Shown: positions 45,476 to 54,722, numbered from the stretch's first letter. The stretch: 64,000 nt of DNA from Nemesobacter sp965204665 (GCA_965204665.1 OZ242002.1:620001-684000); one strand, 5' to 3'. A program made the numbers and translations. Notes: generated from the sequence alone by a model not told the origin.

Positions 45476-46353
45476 AATGTTATTTCCGTTCCGATTCCGG
45501 AATTGGTCAGAAGCTCAAGTATCAAAGCTCTTTTTATTTTTCCGTTTATTATGTGCACCTTACCGACCCCTTCCTGAAGCGCATTAACGGCGCATACAAC
45601 CTTGGGAATCATCCCCGTGCTTATAGTTTCGTTTCTGACAAGGTTCTCTATCTCTTTTTTCGTTATAGACGATATAAGTTCACCCTCATCATCAAGAATT
45701 CCCTTAACGTTTGTCAGAAATATGAGTTTCGCGGCGCCGAGCGCTCCCGCGATCATACCCGCTACATGATCGGCGTTTATGTTATATGTGGTCCCGTCGC
45801 TTCCGGTACCTATGGGTGCTATTACAGGAATCACCTCATGTGTTTCAAGCACTCTGATTATGTCCGGGTTTATTTTCACTACCTCCCCAACGTATCCTAA
45901 ATCGGAGTTCGGGGGAATGTCCACTTCGTGCTCGGAAGCAAACTTGTCCACATCAAGTTTTCTCGCTTTTATAAGCCTCGCCTCTTTGCCCGAAAGCCCT
46001 ACCGCGGCTATTTCATGATCATTTATGGATGATACGATCTGCTGGTTTATCTTTCCGACAAGCACCATTTCCACCACCCGCATAATTTTCTCGTCAGTAA
46101 CTCGCAGTCCTGCGACGAAATCCGATTTGATCCCCAGTCCGTCCAGATGTTCCTGTATCTGCATGCCCCCTCCGTGCACGACCACGGGTTTTATCCCCAC
46201 GTATTTCATAAGCACCACATCCTGCGTGAAATTCAATAGGTCCTCCGTACCTATACTCCCTCCGTATTTGACCACAACGGTTTTCCCGCGGAATTTTTTT
46301 ATGTAGGGAAGCGCCTCGACGAGGGTTTGAGCCCTGATTCCCACATCCAGCAT
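45472..46353 (-). CDS. argB: Acetylglutamate kinase
   Basis: Phosphorylates N-acetylglutamate, the second step of arginine synthesis. Motifs are VVVKYGGSIGTE, VVHGGGMQIQ, NINADHVAGMIAGALGAAKLIFLTNVKG and STGMIPKV. The start at 46353 (MLDVGIRAQTLVEALPY) is chosen because AAGGAG lies six bases upstream; the frame is open to 46428. First gene of the arg operon. Confidence 0.96.
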   Translation of the reverse strand: MLDVGIRAQTLVEALPYIKKFRGKTVVVKYGGSIGTEDLLNFTQDVVLMKYVGIKPVVVHGGGMQIQEHLDGLGIKSDFVAGLRVTDEKIMRVVEMVLVGKINQQIVSSINDHEIAAVGLSGKEARLIKARKLDVDKFASEHEVDIPPNSDLGYVGEVVKINPDIIRVLETHEVIPVIAPIGTGSDGTTYNINADHVAGMIAGALGAAKLIFLTNVKGILDDEGELISSITKKEIENLVRNETISTGMIPKVVCAVNALQEGVGKVHIINGKIKRALILELLTNSGIGTEITL

Positions 46354-46514
46354 GAAATACTCCTTTTCGGAAAAATAAAGGAGTATTATGATAACAATCC
46401 GGGTTGTTATTACAAACTCCGCGTACACGACAGCCGCGTTATCCGTGCTCTTTGTTCTTTTGTACTTATAACAGTAGAATATTTTCGATACTCACATTGA
46501 AACAGGATTGGTGA

Positions 46515-48611
46515 GCCGCTATCTCTCTTCAAAAAAGCAACAATGTATTTGAACAGGTTGACGACGGGCTTACCAAACTTGCGAGCCTCAGGTCGAAACT
46601 CCGTTCTATCGAAAGCGACATCCTTCCATCCCTCAGGCTGTTTGAATCGTTCATTGAAACGGAGAAGTTCTTCAAAGCAATCCGAAGAAAACCTATAGTA
46701 GGTTTTTTCGGTAACCGCGGATCAGGAAAATCTTTTCTTATAAACACGATTATCGATAAAGAGCTACCGCTTCCTGAAAGGATCGTAAACCCAACGGTTC
46801 TGATAGGACATATAGAAGACCGTCCGTCCTCGATTTCTTCAAAGACCGTGTTTTTCGGAAAGAATTTCGACCCGAAAATGATAGACGACGAAAACCATGT
46901 TGAAAAAAACCTCATCTGGCAGGGAGACCTCGATGCAGTCGACTCTCTAGATTCCAAATATGTCTCCTCAGCGCATTTTGTCGTGATTTTCATGCGAACC
47001 GACATTACGCGCCGCGCATGGCTTATGGAGGCTCCATCTACATCGGAAGGCGCGCTCAGGTCTGTTGAGTTTGCGGATGGAGCGGTCCTGCTTTCTCAAT
47101 GCCCCCATTCTTTACAGCAAGAAGATCTGTGCCTGTTTGAAAATATTCTGCGCAGATGCCCTCCGTCCGACCCGCAGAGACCTCTGGACCATATTCTTTT
47201 AATACGATCATGTTGCTCCAACTGCAGAACCGAAGAAGCGGATGAAGTCTCCGGACGGATCGCGGAAAACGGCAGCGAGCAGTTAAGCAAACTTGCGTTT
47301 GAATTTCTCCAGGAGAATAAATACATAGAATCCATCCCGAGAAAAGAAGAATTGACTGCAAGGATACAGCCTTTCTCACGCGAAGACAGTCATCTCAGAG
47401 AACAGACTCTGGCTAGAATCCATAACCTCGCCGGATATCTTCTGGAAATCAGAAAAGAACTGGCAGAAAACTGTGTTGAACATGGTTTTAACCGGTTGAA
47501 CAGAGTTCTGGATATAAATATTCAGATATCGGGAGCGCTTTTGTATTCTGAAGAAACAAACAGGCATAGAATCAGTGAAACGGACCATCATATCGATCGA
47601 TTCCGAAAAGAATCAGAGCATATAATGACCCGGTTTGCAGAGTTCATAAAATACTGCTCGGCAAAAAAGTCCTTTGAATTGAGATCCATAGACAGTTACT
47701 ACGAAACAATAACCTCCGAGGACTCTCTCACCGCTTTTATCGAATACAGTTTCGAAACCGAAGAACAAGCACGCCGGGAAATCGGTAATTATATCGGCCA
47801 ACTTATCGCATCAAAACTTGAAAGTACTCTGAAAAAAAGTTCCGAAGCGATATCTGAAGGCATAGAAAAGCTGATCTTGCAGTGGCAGAAAGCCCTGCCG
47901 TCAGTATCAAAGCTGCAATTCTCCGTGAAGGAGGATAGGGACTGTTATGAGGTGTTGTCCTTCGATCCGGAAACAGCCTTCACGACCGGACAGAAAAAAC
48001 TTGATGCGGCGGGAGTGAGAACGTTTTCCAAAACATCATCACCGACAGCCGGCAAAGAGAGTCCGTCTCTTGCGAATGCCAACGGATACCTTCTGCCATT
48101 GGATCCACCAGGTAGTTCCGACAGAGACTTTTCTCCGGTTGACGCTCTGGGAAGACCTATAACAACCGGGATCGACATAGCATCCGTGCTGAGACGGTCC
48201 GAATACAAATCGGACGGCGGGCCGTGGCAGAGGAGTCTTGCAAAAGAAGTGTCGAGACTGCTGAACGCCGACAGTTCCATCAAGGAGAACGGAGTCAGGA
48301 AAACGATAGGAGATTTCTGGGATACCGCAAATCTTGCAGTGCAGAAAGGACTGGAAGAAATGCGCAGACAGAGCAACGCCCATATAGAACTGCTGACAAA
48401 AGATATGGCGAGAGATTATAAAGAATCAGAACTTGACGACTACCGTTGGACCGCATTGAAAATCGCCGACTCTCTGAGCCAAATCAAGCCTCCCAGGTAC
48501 ATCAAGTCGCTGTTTCTCACCTTCGCCGTCTTCCTATCACTCACCTTAGGCACTTTTGTCATATATTTTCTGCTCAGCACCCCTGTAAAACAAGGATTCA
48601 TCGTTCCGTAG
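46515..48611 (+). CDS. Dynamin-like large GTPase, start codon unclear
   Basis: About 699 residues from the first open codon. P-loop GFFGNRGSGKSFLIN is followed by a switch-like NPTVLIGHIED, a degenerate G3 region (MEAPSTSEGALRSVEFADGAVLLSQ) and a G4-like DHILLIRS. Long helical and coiled-coil regions follow, then a C-terminal membrane helix (FLTFAVFLSLTLGTFVIYFLL), the plan of bacterial dynamin-like proteins such as YjdA/CrfC. No ATG/GTG/TTG occurs in frame between the stop at 46512 and the P-loop. A GTG at 46511 would be in frame if the A6 run at 46531-46536 were one base shorter. The first canonical in-frame start (GTG at 46848) would lose the P-loop and is unlikely to be real. Membrane remodelling is inferred. 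Confidence 0.7.
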   Translation, partial: AAISLQKSNNVFEQVDDGLTKLASLRSKLRSIESDILPSLRLFESFIETEKFFKAIRRKPIVGFFGNRGSGKSFLINTIIDKELPLPERIVNPTVLIGHIEDRPSSISSKTVFFGKNFDPKMIDDENHVEKNLIWQGDLDAVDSLDSKYVSSAHFVVIFMRTDITRRAWLMEAPSTSEGALRSVEFADGAVLLSQCPHSLQQEDLCLFENILRRCPPSDPQRPLDHILLIRSCCSNCRTEEADEVSGRIAENGSEQLSKLAFEFLQENKYIESIPRKEELTARIQPFSREDSHLREQTLARIHNLAGYLLEIRKELAENCVEHGFNRLNRVLDINIQISGALLYSEETNRHRISETDHHIDRFRKESEHIMTRFAEFIKYCSAKKSFELRSIDSYYETITSEDSLTAFIEYSFETEEQARREIGNYIGQLIASKLESTLKKSSEAISEGIEKLILQWQKALPSVSKLQFSVKEDRDCYEVLSFDPETAFTTGQKKLDAAGVRTFSKTSSPTAGKESPSLANANGYLLPLDPPGSSDRDFSPVDALGRPITTGIDIASVLRRSEYKSDGGPWQRSLAKEVSRLLNADSSIKENGVRKTIGDFWDTANLAVQKGLEEMRRQSNAHIELLTKDMARDYKESELDDYRWTALKIADSLSQIKPPRYIKSLFLTFAVFLSLTLGTFVIYFLLSTPVKQGFIVP

Positions 48612-48629
48612 CACCCGGCCGAAAAACCA

Positions 48630-49478
48630 TCACGCATCCTTACTTACGTTAACCGAGAACTCAAGGCGCGGTGCGGCTCCGTCCGCATAGAAACTGCCCG
48701 ACACGGGAGAAACCAGTTCATGTTCCGTTCCTGCCGCAAGCCCGACATGGCGGTCCGCGACCGCAAGACCGGCGGTCGGATCATAACCCCTCCAGCCGCC
48801 CCCGGGAACATAGACCTCGGCCCAGGCGTGGAGATTGTGCGGAGAGTCCCGGTCTTCGTTAAGCGCGTAACCGCTTACGTATCTGCAGGCAAGACCCGTT
48901 GATCTGCAGACGTTCACGAACAATGCGACAAGGTCTCTGCATGACCCTCTTTTCTCTTTAAGGGTCCTTTTCACTGACCAGGGGGCTCCGTTCTCCCTGA
49001 TTATGTGAAGAAATTCCCCACGTATGCATTCACAGAGCGCAAGCAGGAAATCAAGGGTTTTTGCGCCCGTTTCGGCGAGCACGGACTCTCTGAGTTCTGA
49101 AACTTCCCTGCAGGTCTTCGGACTTACCTCCAGATAGGGAACTAATGCGGATACCAGAATGTCAGGATACTTCATCGGAAGATCAAGGAACCTTACATCG
49201 GAGATTATGAAATCAAAGGGGTTGTTTCTGAGAGTTTCCACCACGCATCGGGTCTGCATGACCAGACGCTCATGTTCTCCTGAAAACCACAGAGTTGTCG
49301 TGGTATTTCCGTCAAGGTCGGAGTTCAAGCTTCTTCCGGTCTCCTCGGGGTCCGTCTTCAGAGAGAAAAAACGGGTTTTCTGCGTACAGTCGTTCTTCGG
49401 ATGCAGTCTTATGATATGCGGAGTCAGCACGACTTTTTTTCCATAAGAATAGACGGTGCTGTGATCTATCCTAAGGAG
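48630..49478 (-). CDS. Transglutaminase-like cysteine protease of the Anbu operon
   Basis: About 282 residues. A beta-sandwich N-terminal domain (RIDHSTVYSYGKKVVLTPHIIRLHP) is followed by a transglutaminase core with catalytic Cys in KEKRGSCRDLVALFVNVCRS, His in NLHAWAEVYVPGGGWRGYDPT and Asp in the same segment. In known systems this sits with Anbu, alpha-E and ATP-grasp proteins and may hydrolyse or form an amide-linked peptide. The start at 49478 overlaps the Anbu stop by eight bases. Confidence 0.9.
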   Translation of the reverse strand, partial: LLRIDHSTVYSYGKKVVLTPHIIRLHPKNDCTQKTRFFSLKTDPEETGRSLNSDLDGNTTTTLWFSGEHERLVMQTRCVVETLRNNPFDFIISDVRFLDLPMKYPDILVSALVPYLEVSPKTCREVSELRESVLAETGAKTLDFLLALCECIRGEFLHIIRENGAPWSVKRTLKEKRGSCRDLVALFVNVCRSTGLACRYVSGYALNEDRDSPHNLHAWAEVYVPGGGWRGYDPTAGLAVADRHVGLAAGTEHELVSPVSGSFYADGAAPRLEFSVNVSKDA

Positions 49479-50208
49479 CATTTCGAGGTTTTCCGCCGAG
49501 AACCTCTTCCACCCATTCGGCCGGCATGTCTTCAACCGACTTGCGGAGCCTTTCCTGCCACCACTGCGATATGCTGGAGAGTTCTTCTTCGTTAAAAACG
49601 TACTGCTCTATTCCATATGAACCATCTCTGCAGATAACTATATCTACGGGAAAATCCACATCTATCGCATTTATTCTGCTTGAGTCAAACGCCAGATATG
49701 CTATACGCAGTGCGGTTTCAAGACCAGTATCGTAATTAAGGGTTCTTTTTATGATCGGTTTTCCGTATTTCGACTCTCCTATGATAACGTAGGGAGATCT
49801 GGTCCCCACGTTTATCCAGTTGCCTTGCGGGTAGACGAGAAAAAGCTGCGGCTCGGAGTCGTGCTCGAACTGCCCTCCTATTATTGAATACACGTTGAAA
49901 GTAAGTCCTGACTCTTCAAGCGCTTCGCCGTCTTCTTTTTTTACCCTGCGGAGTTGTTGGGAGAAAAGATTCACTGCCTTGTAGAGACAATCAATCTGCT
50001 CATCCGTGTGCGCAAGCGCCTCATCAAGATAAGTGATGGTCTTGTCCCTTGCGGAACGAAGTCCCGAGGTCATGAGAAAAAAGGAATTCTTGCCTACAGA
50101 GTGCAGGGTGACCTTCTTTGCCCGTATCGCTTCGTTCCCGGTTATTATGAGGGTATCGGCAAGACCTATAATTCCCTCTTTGAGTCTCATTCCCACGCAG
50201 AAAGTCAT
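49471..50208 (-). CDS. Anbu-type proteasome homologue (ancestral beta subunit)
   Basis: 245 residues, Ntn-hydrolase fold. It begins MTFCVGMRLKEGIIGLADTL, with Thr2 as the expected catalytic nucleophile after Met removal. GLRSARDKTITYLDEAL, IIGGQFEHDSEPQLFLVYPQGNW and VDFPVDIVICRDGSYGI are typical Anbu segments. Anbu forms open helical rings and is tied to stress or nitrogen-related functions; its substrate is unknown. Third gene of a four-gene operon. Confidence 0.92.
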   Translation of the reverse strand: MTFCVGMRLKEGIIGLADTLIITGNEAIRAKKVTLHSVGKNSFFLMTSGLRSARDKTITYLDEALAHTDEQIDCLYKAVNLFSQQLRRVKKEDGEALEESGLTFNVYSIIGGQFEHDSEPQLFLVYPQGNWINVGTRSPYVIIGESKYGKPIIKRTLNYDTGLETALRIAYLAFDSSRINAIDVDFPVDIVICRDGSYGIEQYVFNEEELSSISQWWQERLRKSVEDMPAEWVEEVLGGKPRNAP

Positions 50209-50222
50209 CAGTTGGTTTCTCC

Positions 50223-51170
50223 TCAGACAGAATCAAAATCCCTGACAGAGCCGTTTTGCAATGTGCAGCTGAAGTAATCGTTATGTATCTGATTCCCGAC
50301 TTCGTTCATACAGGATTGGAAAGAATCCAAGTATTCGTGCATTCCGTAATTTATTATCTCCTTCACGCTTGTAAAGCGGAGGTCTGAGAATATTTTGCCC
50401 AGTTTCTTTTCGCTTTCGTTATTGTAGGAGCCGGTGGGACTGCCGGAGACGGAGTGAAGAGACTCATCCGCCCTCTCGATACAGTAGCTTATGGAACGGG
50501 GGAAATAATTATCAAGAATAAGAAAATCAAGCACTTTATCAACTGAAATTTTTTGATACTTCACCTTGTAGGTCTCAAGCGCGCTTGCGGACTTGAGAAG
50601 CGCTATCCACTGCATGTTGTCTATGGAAGACCCTATCATGTCAACTTTGGGAAGCAACGTGTAATACTTCACGTCAAGAATTCTCGACGTGTTGTCCGCC
50701 CTTTCCATCTGTTTTCCCAACTCGGAGAAATGCCACCCCTCTCCGTGGGATACGCTTATATAAGTGGAACCGTGAAAAAGCAGACTCTGAACCTTGGCGA
50801 CCTCGCAGAACCTGGACGGATTATCAAGAAGTTTTTCCATGGCGTCGGGACTGTTGAGCCGATGGTAGAAACGGTTCAGCAGAAGCCACATTTCCGAAGA
50901 GATCGCTTCTCTTACTGATCTCGCGTTCTCGCGAGCCCTGTTCACGCAGGACAGTATGGAGTTGGGGTTGTCGGGATCAAGTACCATGAAGTGAAGAACT
51001 TTATCCCGTGTGACCTCTTCGTGAGTAGACCTGAAACGGCCCATCTCTCCGGTAACGCTGATTATCGGGTCCCACTCCTGCTCCAAGGAGTTGTGAGTGT
51101 CGATAGCGAGACTCAGATTCACGCTTATGAGCCTTGCGGTATTCCCCGCACGCTCCGCATAACGGCTCAT
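50223..51170 (-). CDS. Alpha-E domain protein (DUF403)
   Basis: All-helical alpha-E protein, 315 residues from the first ATG. Clear repeats of the family are SRYAERAGNTARLISVNL, SILSCVNRARENARSVREAIS, WHFSELGKQMERADNTSRILDVKYY and SISYCIERADESLHSVSG. The conserved beginning LSRVAESIYW lies upstream of this ATG in the same frame, next to an ATC at 51201-51203, so translation may start at that non-AUG codon. The upstream stop overlaps it (ATCCTAA). Partner of the circularly permuted ATP-grasp enzyme. Confidence 0.9.
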   Translation of the reverse strand: MSRYAERAGNTARLISVNLSLAIDTHNSLEQEWDPIISVTGEMGRFRSTHEEVTRDKVLHFMVLDPDNPNSILSCVNRARENARSVREAISSEMWLLLNRFYHRLNSPDAMEKLLDNPSRFCEVAKVQSLLFHGSTYISVSHGEGWHFSELGKQMERADNTSRILDVKYYTLLPKVDMIGSSIDNMQWIALLKSASALETYKVKYQKISVDKVLDFLILDNYFPRSISYCIERADESLHSVSGSPTGSYNNESEKKLGKIFSDLRFTSVKEIINYGMHEYLDSFQSCMNEVGNQIHNDYFSCTLQNGSVRDFDSV

Positions 51171-51196
51171 CCAGTAGATTGATTCTGCGACGCGAC

Positions 51197-52678
51197 TTAG
51201 GATTTCCTTCCCCCTGAATTTTTTCCGTCACGCGGAGGTGAGAGAACCCAAGTGTCCTTGCTTCCTCCACCCTGAGATGAATTGACTATCATCGAACCCT
51301 TGCGAAGAGCGACCCTGGTCAGCCCTCCCGGCAGAACATATATGTCCTCTCCGTAAAGGATAAAGGGCCTCAGGTCGACATGTCTTCCCTCGAAATGGTC
51401 CCCTACTATTACCGGGGCGCGGGAAAGAGACATGGTCTTCTGCGCAATATAGTTTCTGGGGTTAGCCTTTATATCAGCTTTAGCCTGTTCAAGTTCATCT
51501 TTTGTGGCCTTGGGGCCGAACACTATTCCGTACCCTCCGGATTCGTTTGCCGGTTTGACCACAAGTTTTTCTATATTCTCGAGCACGTATTTCCTCGCTT
51601 TCTCTTCCTCGCACACGTATGTGGGTACATTGGAGATTATGGGCTCTTCCCCCAAATAGTACTTTATTATCTTCTCCACATAGGCGTATATTATCTTATC
51701 ATCCGCTACTCCCCCTCCCGGAGCATTCACTATCGCCACATGTCCCGCCTTGTATGCGCTGAAAAGCCCGCGCACTCCGAGCGCGGAATCAGGGCGAAAC
51801 ACCAGAGGATCAAGAAAATTATCGTCTATCCTTCTGTATATTACATCAACTTTTTCAAGCCCGCGGGTAGTTCTTACGTAGACAAAGTCGTCAACAACTA
51901 CCAGGTCCCTGCCTTCAACAAGCTCTATCCCCATATCTTTAGCCAGAAACGAGTGCTCGAAATAGGCCGAGTTGTATATTCCCGGGGTCAGCAGAACTAC
52001 TTTAGGATTTGACGTAATGTCGGAGACCAGGTGCTGCATGACATTAAGCAGGTGGATGCCGTAATCACTTACCGGCATTATGTCTGCGGAATCGAACACC
52101 TTGGGAAACGTACGCTTCAGAAGTTCTCTGTTCTCAAGAACATAGGAAACTCCGGATGGAGACCTGAGGTTGTCCTCAAGAACATAGAAATTGCCGTCCG
52201 TGTGCCTTATTATGTCCGTCCCGGTAATATGACACCAGATTTTTTTCGGTGGAGAAAAACCGACGCATTCAAGGCGAAACTCCCTACTTGAGAGAATGAG
52301 ACTCTTGGGAACTACGCCGTCCCTGAGTATCTTGCGGTCGGTATAGATGTCGTCTATGAACAGATTGAGCGCATGGATTCTCTGCTTGAGCCCCCTCTCT
52401 ATCGTATCCCAGTCCTCAGAAGAAACTATTCTCGGAATTATGTCGAAGGGAAAGATATTCTCTTCTAAATTTTTTTTCTCCGAATAGAGAGTGAAGGTGA
52501 CCCCCATTTCAAAAAGGTTGGCCTCGGCGGCTTTCTGCCTTTCGACAAGCCCTCCATCGGAAAGACTTTCTATTCTGTCGACAAGAAAACGGGTCCATTC
52601 ATAGCATGTGCCGTCGTCCCTGAAAACCTCATCATAATAACCTTCGGTCTCGTAGTTATTAAAATTCATACGCGCCAT
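51197..52678 (-). CDS. Circularly permuted ATP-grasp protein (DUF404/DUF407 type)
   Basis: 493 residues. It shows the permuted ATP-grasp layout of this operon class: GVTFTLYSEKKNLEENIFPFDIIPR, HALNLFIDDIYTDRKIL, SPSGVSYVLENRE, LVVKPANESGGYGIVFGP and HVDLRPFILYGEDIYVLPGGLTRVALRKGSMIVNSSQGGGSKDTW. It is thought to ligate a peptide or amino acid; the transglutaminase-like and Anbu partners may then process the product. First gene of the operon; no clear promoter seen in the 480 bases upstream. Confidence 0.92.
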   Translation of the reverse strand: MARMNFNNYETEGYYDEVFRDDGTCYEWTRFLVDRIESLSDGGLVERQKAAEANLFEMGVTFTLYSEKKNLEENIFPFDIIPRIVSSEDWDTIERGLKQRIHALNLFIDDIYTDRKILRDGVVPKSLILSSREFRLECVGFSPPKKIWCHITGTDIIRHTDGNFYVLEDNLRSPSGVSYVLENRELLKRTFPKVFDSADIMPVSDYGIHLLNVMQHLVSDITSNPKVVLLTPGIYNSAYFEHSFLAKDMGIELVEGRDLVVVDDFVYVRTTRGLEKVDVIYRRIDDNFLDPLVFRPDSALGVRGLFSAYKAGHVAIVNAPGGGVADDKIIYAYVEKIIKYYLGEEPIISNVPTYVCEEEKARKYVLENIEKLVVKPANESGGYGIVFGPKATKDELEQAKADIKANPRNYIAQKTMSLSRAPVIVGDHFEGRHVDLRPFILYGEDIYVLPGGLTRVALRKGSMIVNSSQGGGSKDTWVLSPPRDGKNSGGRKS

Positions 52679-53159
52679 AAATGCCTCCGGAAGACTTACT
52701 CCGTAAAGTAACTAAAAATTGTGGTTTGGCAAACAATACCCGCTGGGGTTGCTGAAGCGGTCATGTCTATTGGGCGATGATAAATATAATCCACTTTCAG
52801 ATTCATGATTCAGACACGACCTGCAAGGATTCACCGTAGCGCCATCAGACAATACCTGGCCTTCCATGGAATAAATTCCCAACCTCGTACATTCTCTACA
52901 CAGTCTGTCTATGCTCACCCGATCAGTGAACCCGACGATACAATATTACATCCGTGCTGATAGAAATGTCGTCGGGATTCCGGTCTGCTCAGACACCGTC
53001 TATCGGGCCTAGGGACAGGTCCGAATTGAATCGTTCAGGATGTGGACGGTACAACCCGACAAACCACGAAAAGAGGATGCGACCGCGCTTCGCAAGGAAC
53101 CGGAAACGAATCCCGACCGGTTGAACCGCCAACCCTATTATTACTGAATGCAGGCACTT
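52679..53159. other. Intergenic region before RTX lipoprotein 1
   Basis: About 480 bases. A 68-codon minus-strand frame at 52712-52918 has paired Cys (LCREC and CRSC), a possible small zinc protein or remnant, without a clear ribosome-binding site. Nothing else recognised. Confidence 0.35.
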
Positions 53160-53163
53160 GCAT

Positions 53164-53190
53164 TTGACATAAGTAGGGGGGGGGTAGAAT
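53164..53190 (+). promoter_or_regulatory. Poly-G-spacer promoter of RTX lipoprotein 1
   Basis: TTGACA at 53164-53169, TAAGTA plus nine G (53176-53184), TAGAAT at 53185-53190. Spacer 15 bases. The same arrangement is found before the second RTX gene. Confidence 0.8.
53176..53184 (+). repeat. G9 homopolymer in promoter spacer (RTX 1)
   Basis: Nine G residues inside the promoter spacer. Ten or eleven would give 16 or 17 bases, nearer the optimum. Confidence 0.85.
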
Positions 53191-53249
53191 CGGAGTCATG
53201 GTGATAAAAATTATGATGCAGGAGATATTATGCACAAGGAGGTCGAATT

Positions 53250-54299
53250 ATGAAGTTGCGTAACTTTTTAGTGTTGTTGTTTCTGCTCGGCGGAGCGGTT
53301 TTCCTTACAGCCTGTGAAGGGGATACGGGGCCGGCAGGTCCGCCAGGTCCTGCAGGTAAAGACGGTAAAGACGGGGAAAAAGGTGATCCGGGAGCGGCAG
53401 GACCGGCAGGTAAAGACGGGGCGAAAGGCGATAAAGGCGACCCGGGCGAGGATCTGACACCGGATGCCGGTGATCCTAAGTGCGATATAAGCAATGGTCT
53501 GAATGTGCCTCAAGGTGTTCTGTCTTATGTCGCGACCCATGACGATGATGTCATCTGCGGAAATGATCTGAGGAATGAAATCTCCGCCGAAGGCGGAGAC
53601 GACATCGTTTACGGAGAAGGTGGAAAGGACCATATATGGGGCGGCGACGGCGACGATACTCTGATCAGCGGACTTGGAGGTAAAAGTAAAAGCGGCGAGC
53701 AAGAGTGGCTGCGCGGTGAAGACGGAGATGATACACTTGAAATTACCGGCGACAGCATAGTCTATATATGGGGTGGCGACGGCAACGATACTCTGATAAT
53801 TACAGCAAGCACGTATGACCTCGCAGCGAGGAATGCTAGTGATGCTACCCTTAGCATAGAGAGTCTTTCCGCTGTTTCATTATATCCGGGCGCCGAACAA
53901 ACAACTTTGGACCTTGATTGGACAGGAGACAGTCAGGCGAATAGCATCACGGGCGCCAAAGGTGCCGACAAACTTAAAGGTGCCGGCGGAAACGACATCC
54001 TTACAGGTAACGGGGGTGCCGATATTCTTACCGGCGGTGCGGGAGCCGACACTTTCGTCATCGACTACGCGCACAGAAGCGACAAGGATACTGTTACGGA
54101 CTTTACAGCAGCGCAGAATGATAAGATCCGGTTCAAAGGTTTTCCTGCAGGAGACACTGCTAGAACCTTAGCCGGCTCAGGCGGTATCATTTCCGTAGGA
54201 GGAGATAATGTCGTCGAGATACAGGTGAACAACTCGGCAGATGAGACTTTGGCGAATACAATTCGCACTACATCGACTCTGTATGAGTTTGTGGACTAA
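53250..54299 (+). CDS. Lipoprotein with collagen-like and RTX-type repeats, copy 1
   Basis: 349 residues. A lipoprotein signal with lipobox LTAC (Cys22) is followed directly by about 15 Gly-X-Y triplets (residues 24-68; GPAGPPGPAGKDGKDG). Then come Gly-Asp-rich repeats of the RTX/hemolysin type (GGDDIVYGEGGKDHIWGGDGDDTL; GGDGNDTL; GGNDILTGNGGADILTGGAGADTF), which bind calcium. The C-terminal block (VTDFTAAQNDKIRFKGF) resembles serralysin-type RTX ends. A lipid-anchored collagen-RTX protein is unusual, since RTX proteins normally leave by type I secretion. It is probably surface-exposed and adhesive. AAGGAGGT six bases before the ATG. Paralogue at 58922. Confidence 0.85.
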   Translation: MKLRNFLVLLFLLGGAVFLTACEGDTGPAGPPGPAGKDGKDGEKGDPGAAGPAGKDGAKGDKGDPGEDLTPDAGDPKCDISNGLNVPQGVLSYVATHDDDVICGNDLRNEISAEGGDDIVYGEGGKDHIWGGDGDDTLISGLGGKSKSGEQEWLRGEDGDDTLEITGDSIVYIWGGDGNDTLIITASTYDLAARNASDATLSIESLSAVSLYPGAEQTTLDLDWTGDSQANSITGAKGADKLKGAGGNDILTGNGGADILTGGAGADTFVIDYAHRSDKDTVTDFTAAQNDKIRFKGFPAGDTARTLAGSGGIISVGGDNVVEIQVNNSADETLANTIRTTSTLYEFVD

Positions 54300-54336
54300 G
54301 TTGTTTTTACGCCTTAGTCTTCAGCAGGTGTCTGAC

Positions 54337-54370
54337 AAACCCGGGTTTCAAGAAATTGCGACCCGGGTTT
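54337..54370 (+). terminator. Hairpin after RTX lipoprotein 1
   Basis: AAACCCGGGT (54337-54346) pairs with ACCCGGGTTT (54361-54370), loop 14 bases. No T run follows, so it may serve for mRNA stability or a Rho-dependent end. The same hairpin follows copy 2. Confidence 0.55.
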
Positions 54371-54374
54371 CCGC

Positions 54375-54722
54375 AGTGAAGAAATACAGAGTCCGACTCG
54401 TTGACAGTTTCAGATTCACCTACCCTACACAATTTAAACGAACCGTTTTTACGGCACCCGTTGAACTTCGAAATACAAAACTTGGGAGTTCTTACACAAG
54501 TCGAAGATTGGTCTTCGGATAGATCATACGGGTTTGATTGATTTCATTGATTGGAAGGAGCAATTGCTGTTGTTAGCCGGCCGCGGAATAAGATAACTGA
54601 AGTGTTATGGAAGGACTACGGAAATCCGTTGTTTCAGCACAAATAATGGGCATATTGAAAAACAACAAGTTCCGTGACCCGCCTGACAGCCGGCCTGAAA
54701 AATCATGTCGGGAAGTCTGATC
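54375..54722. other. Intergenic region, nothing recognised
   Basis: About 350 bases between the hairpin and the convergent pgeF gene. No frame, repeat or RNA feature that I can support. Confidence 0.45.

Noticed and set aside
46529..47005. 158-codon minus-strand frame over the GTPase P-loop region
   Set aside because: Antisense shadow; the + strand frame carries the P-loop motif and continues into a long protein.
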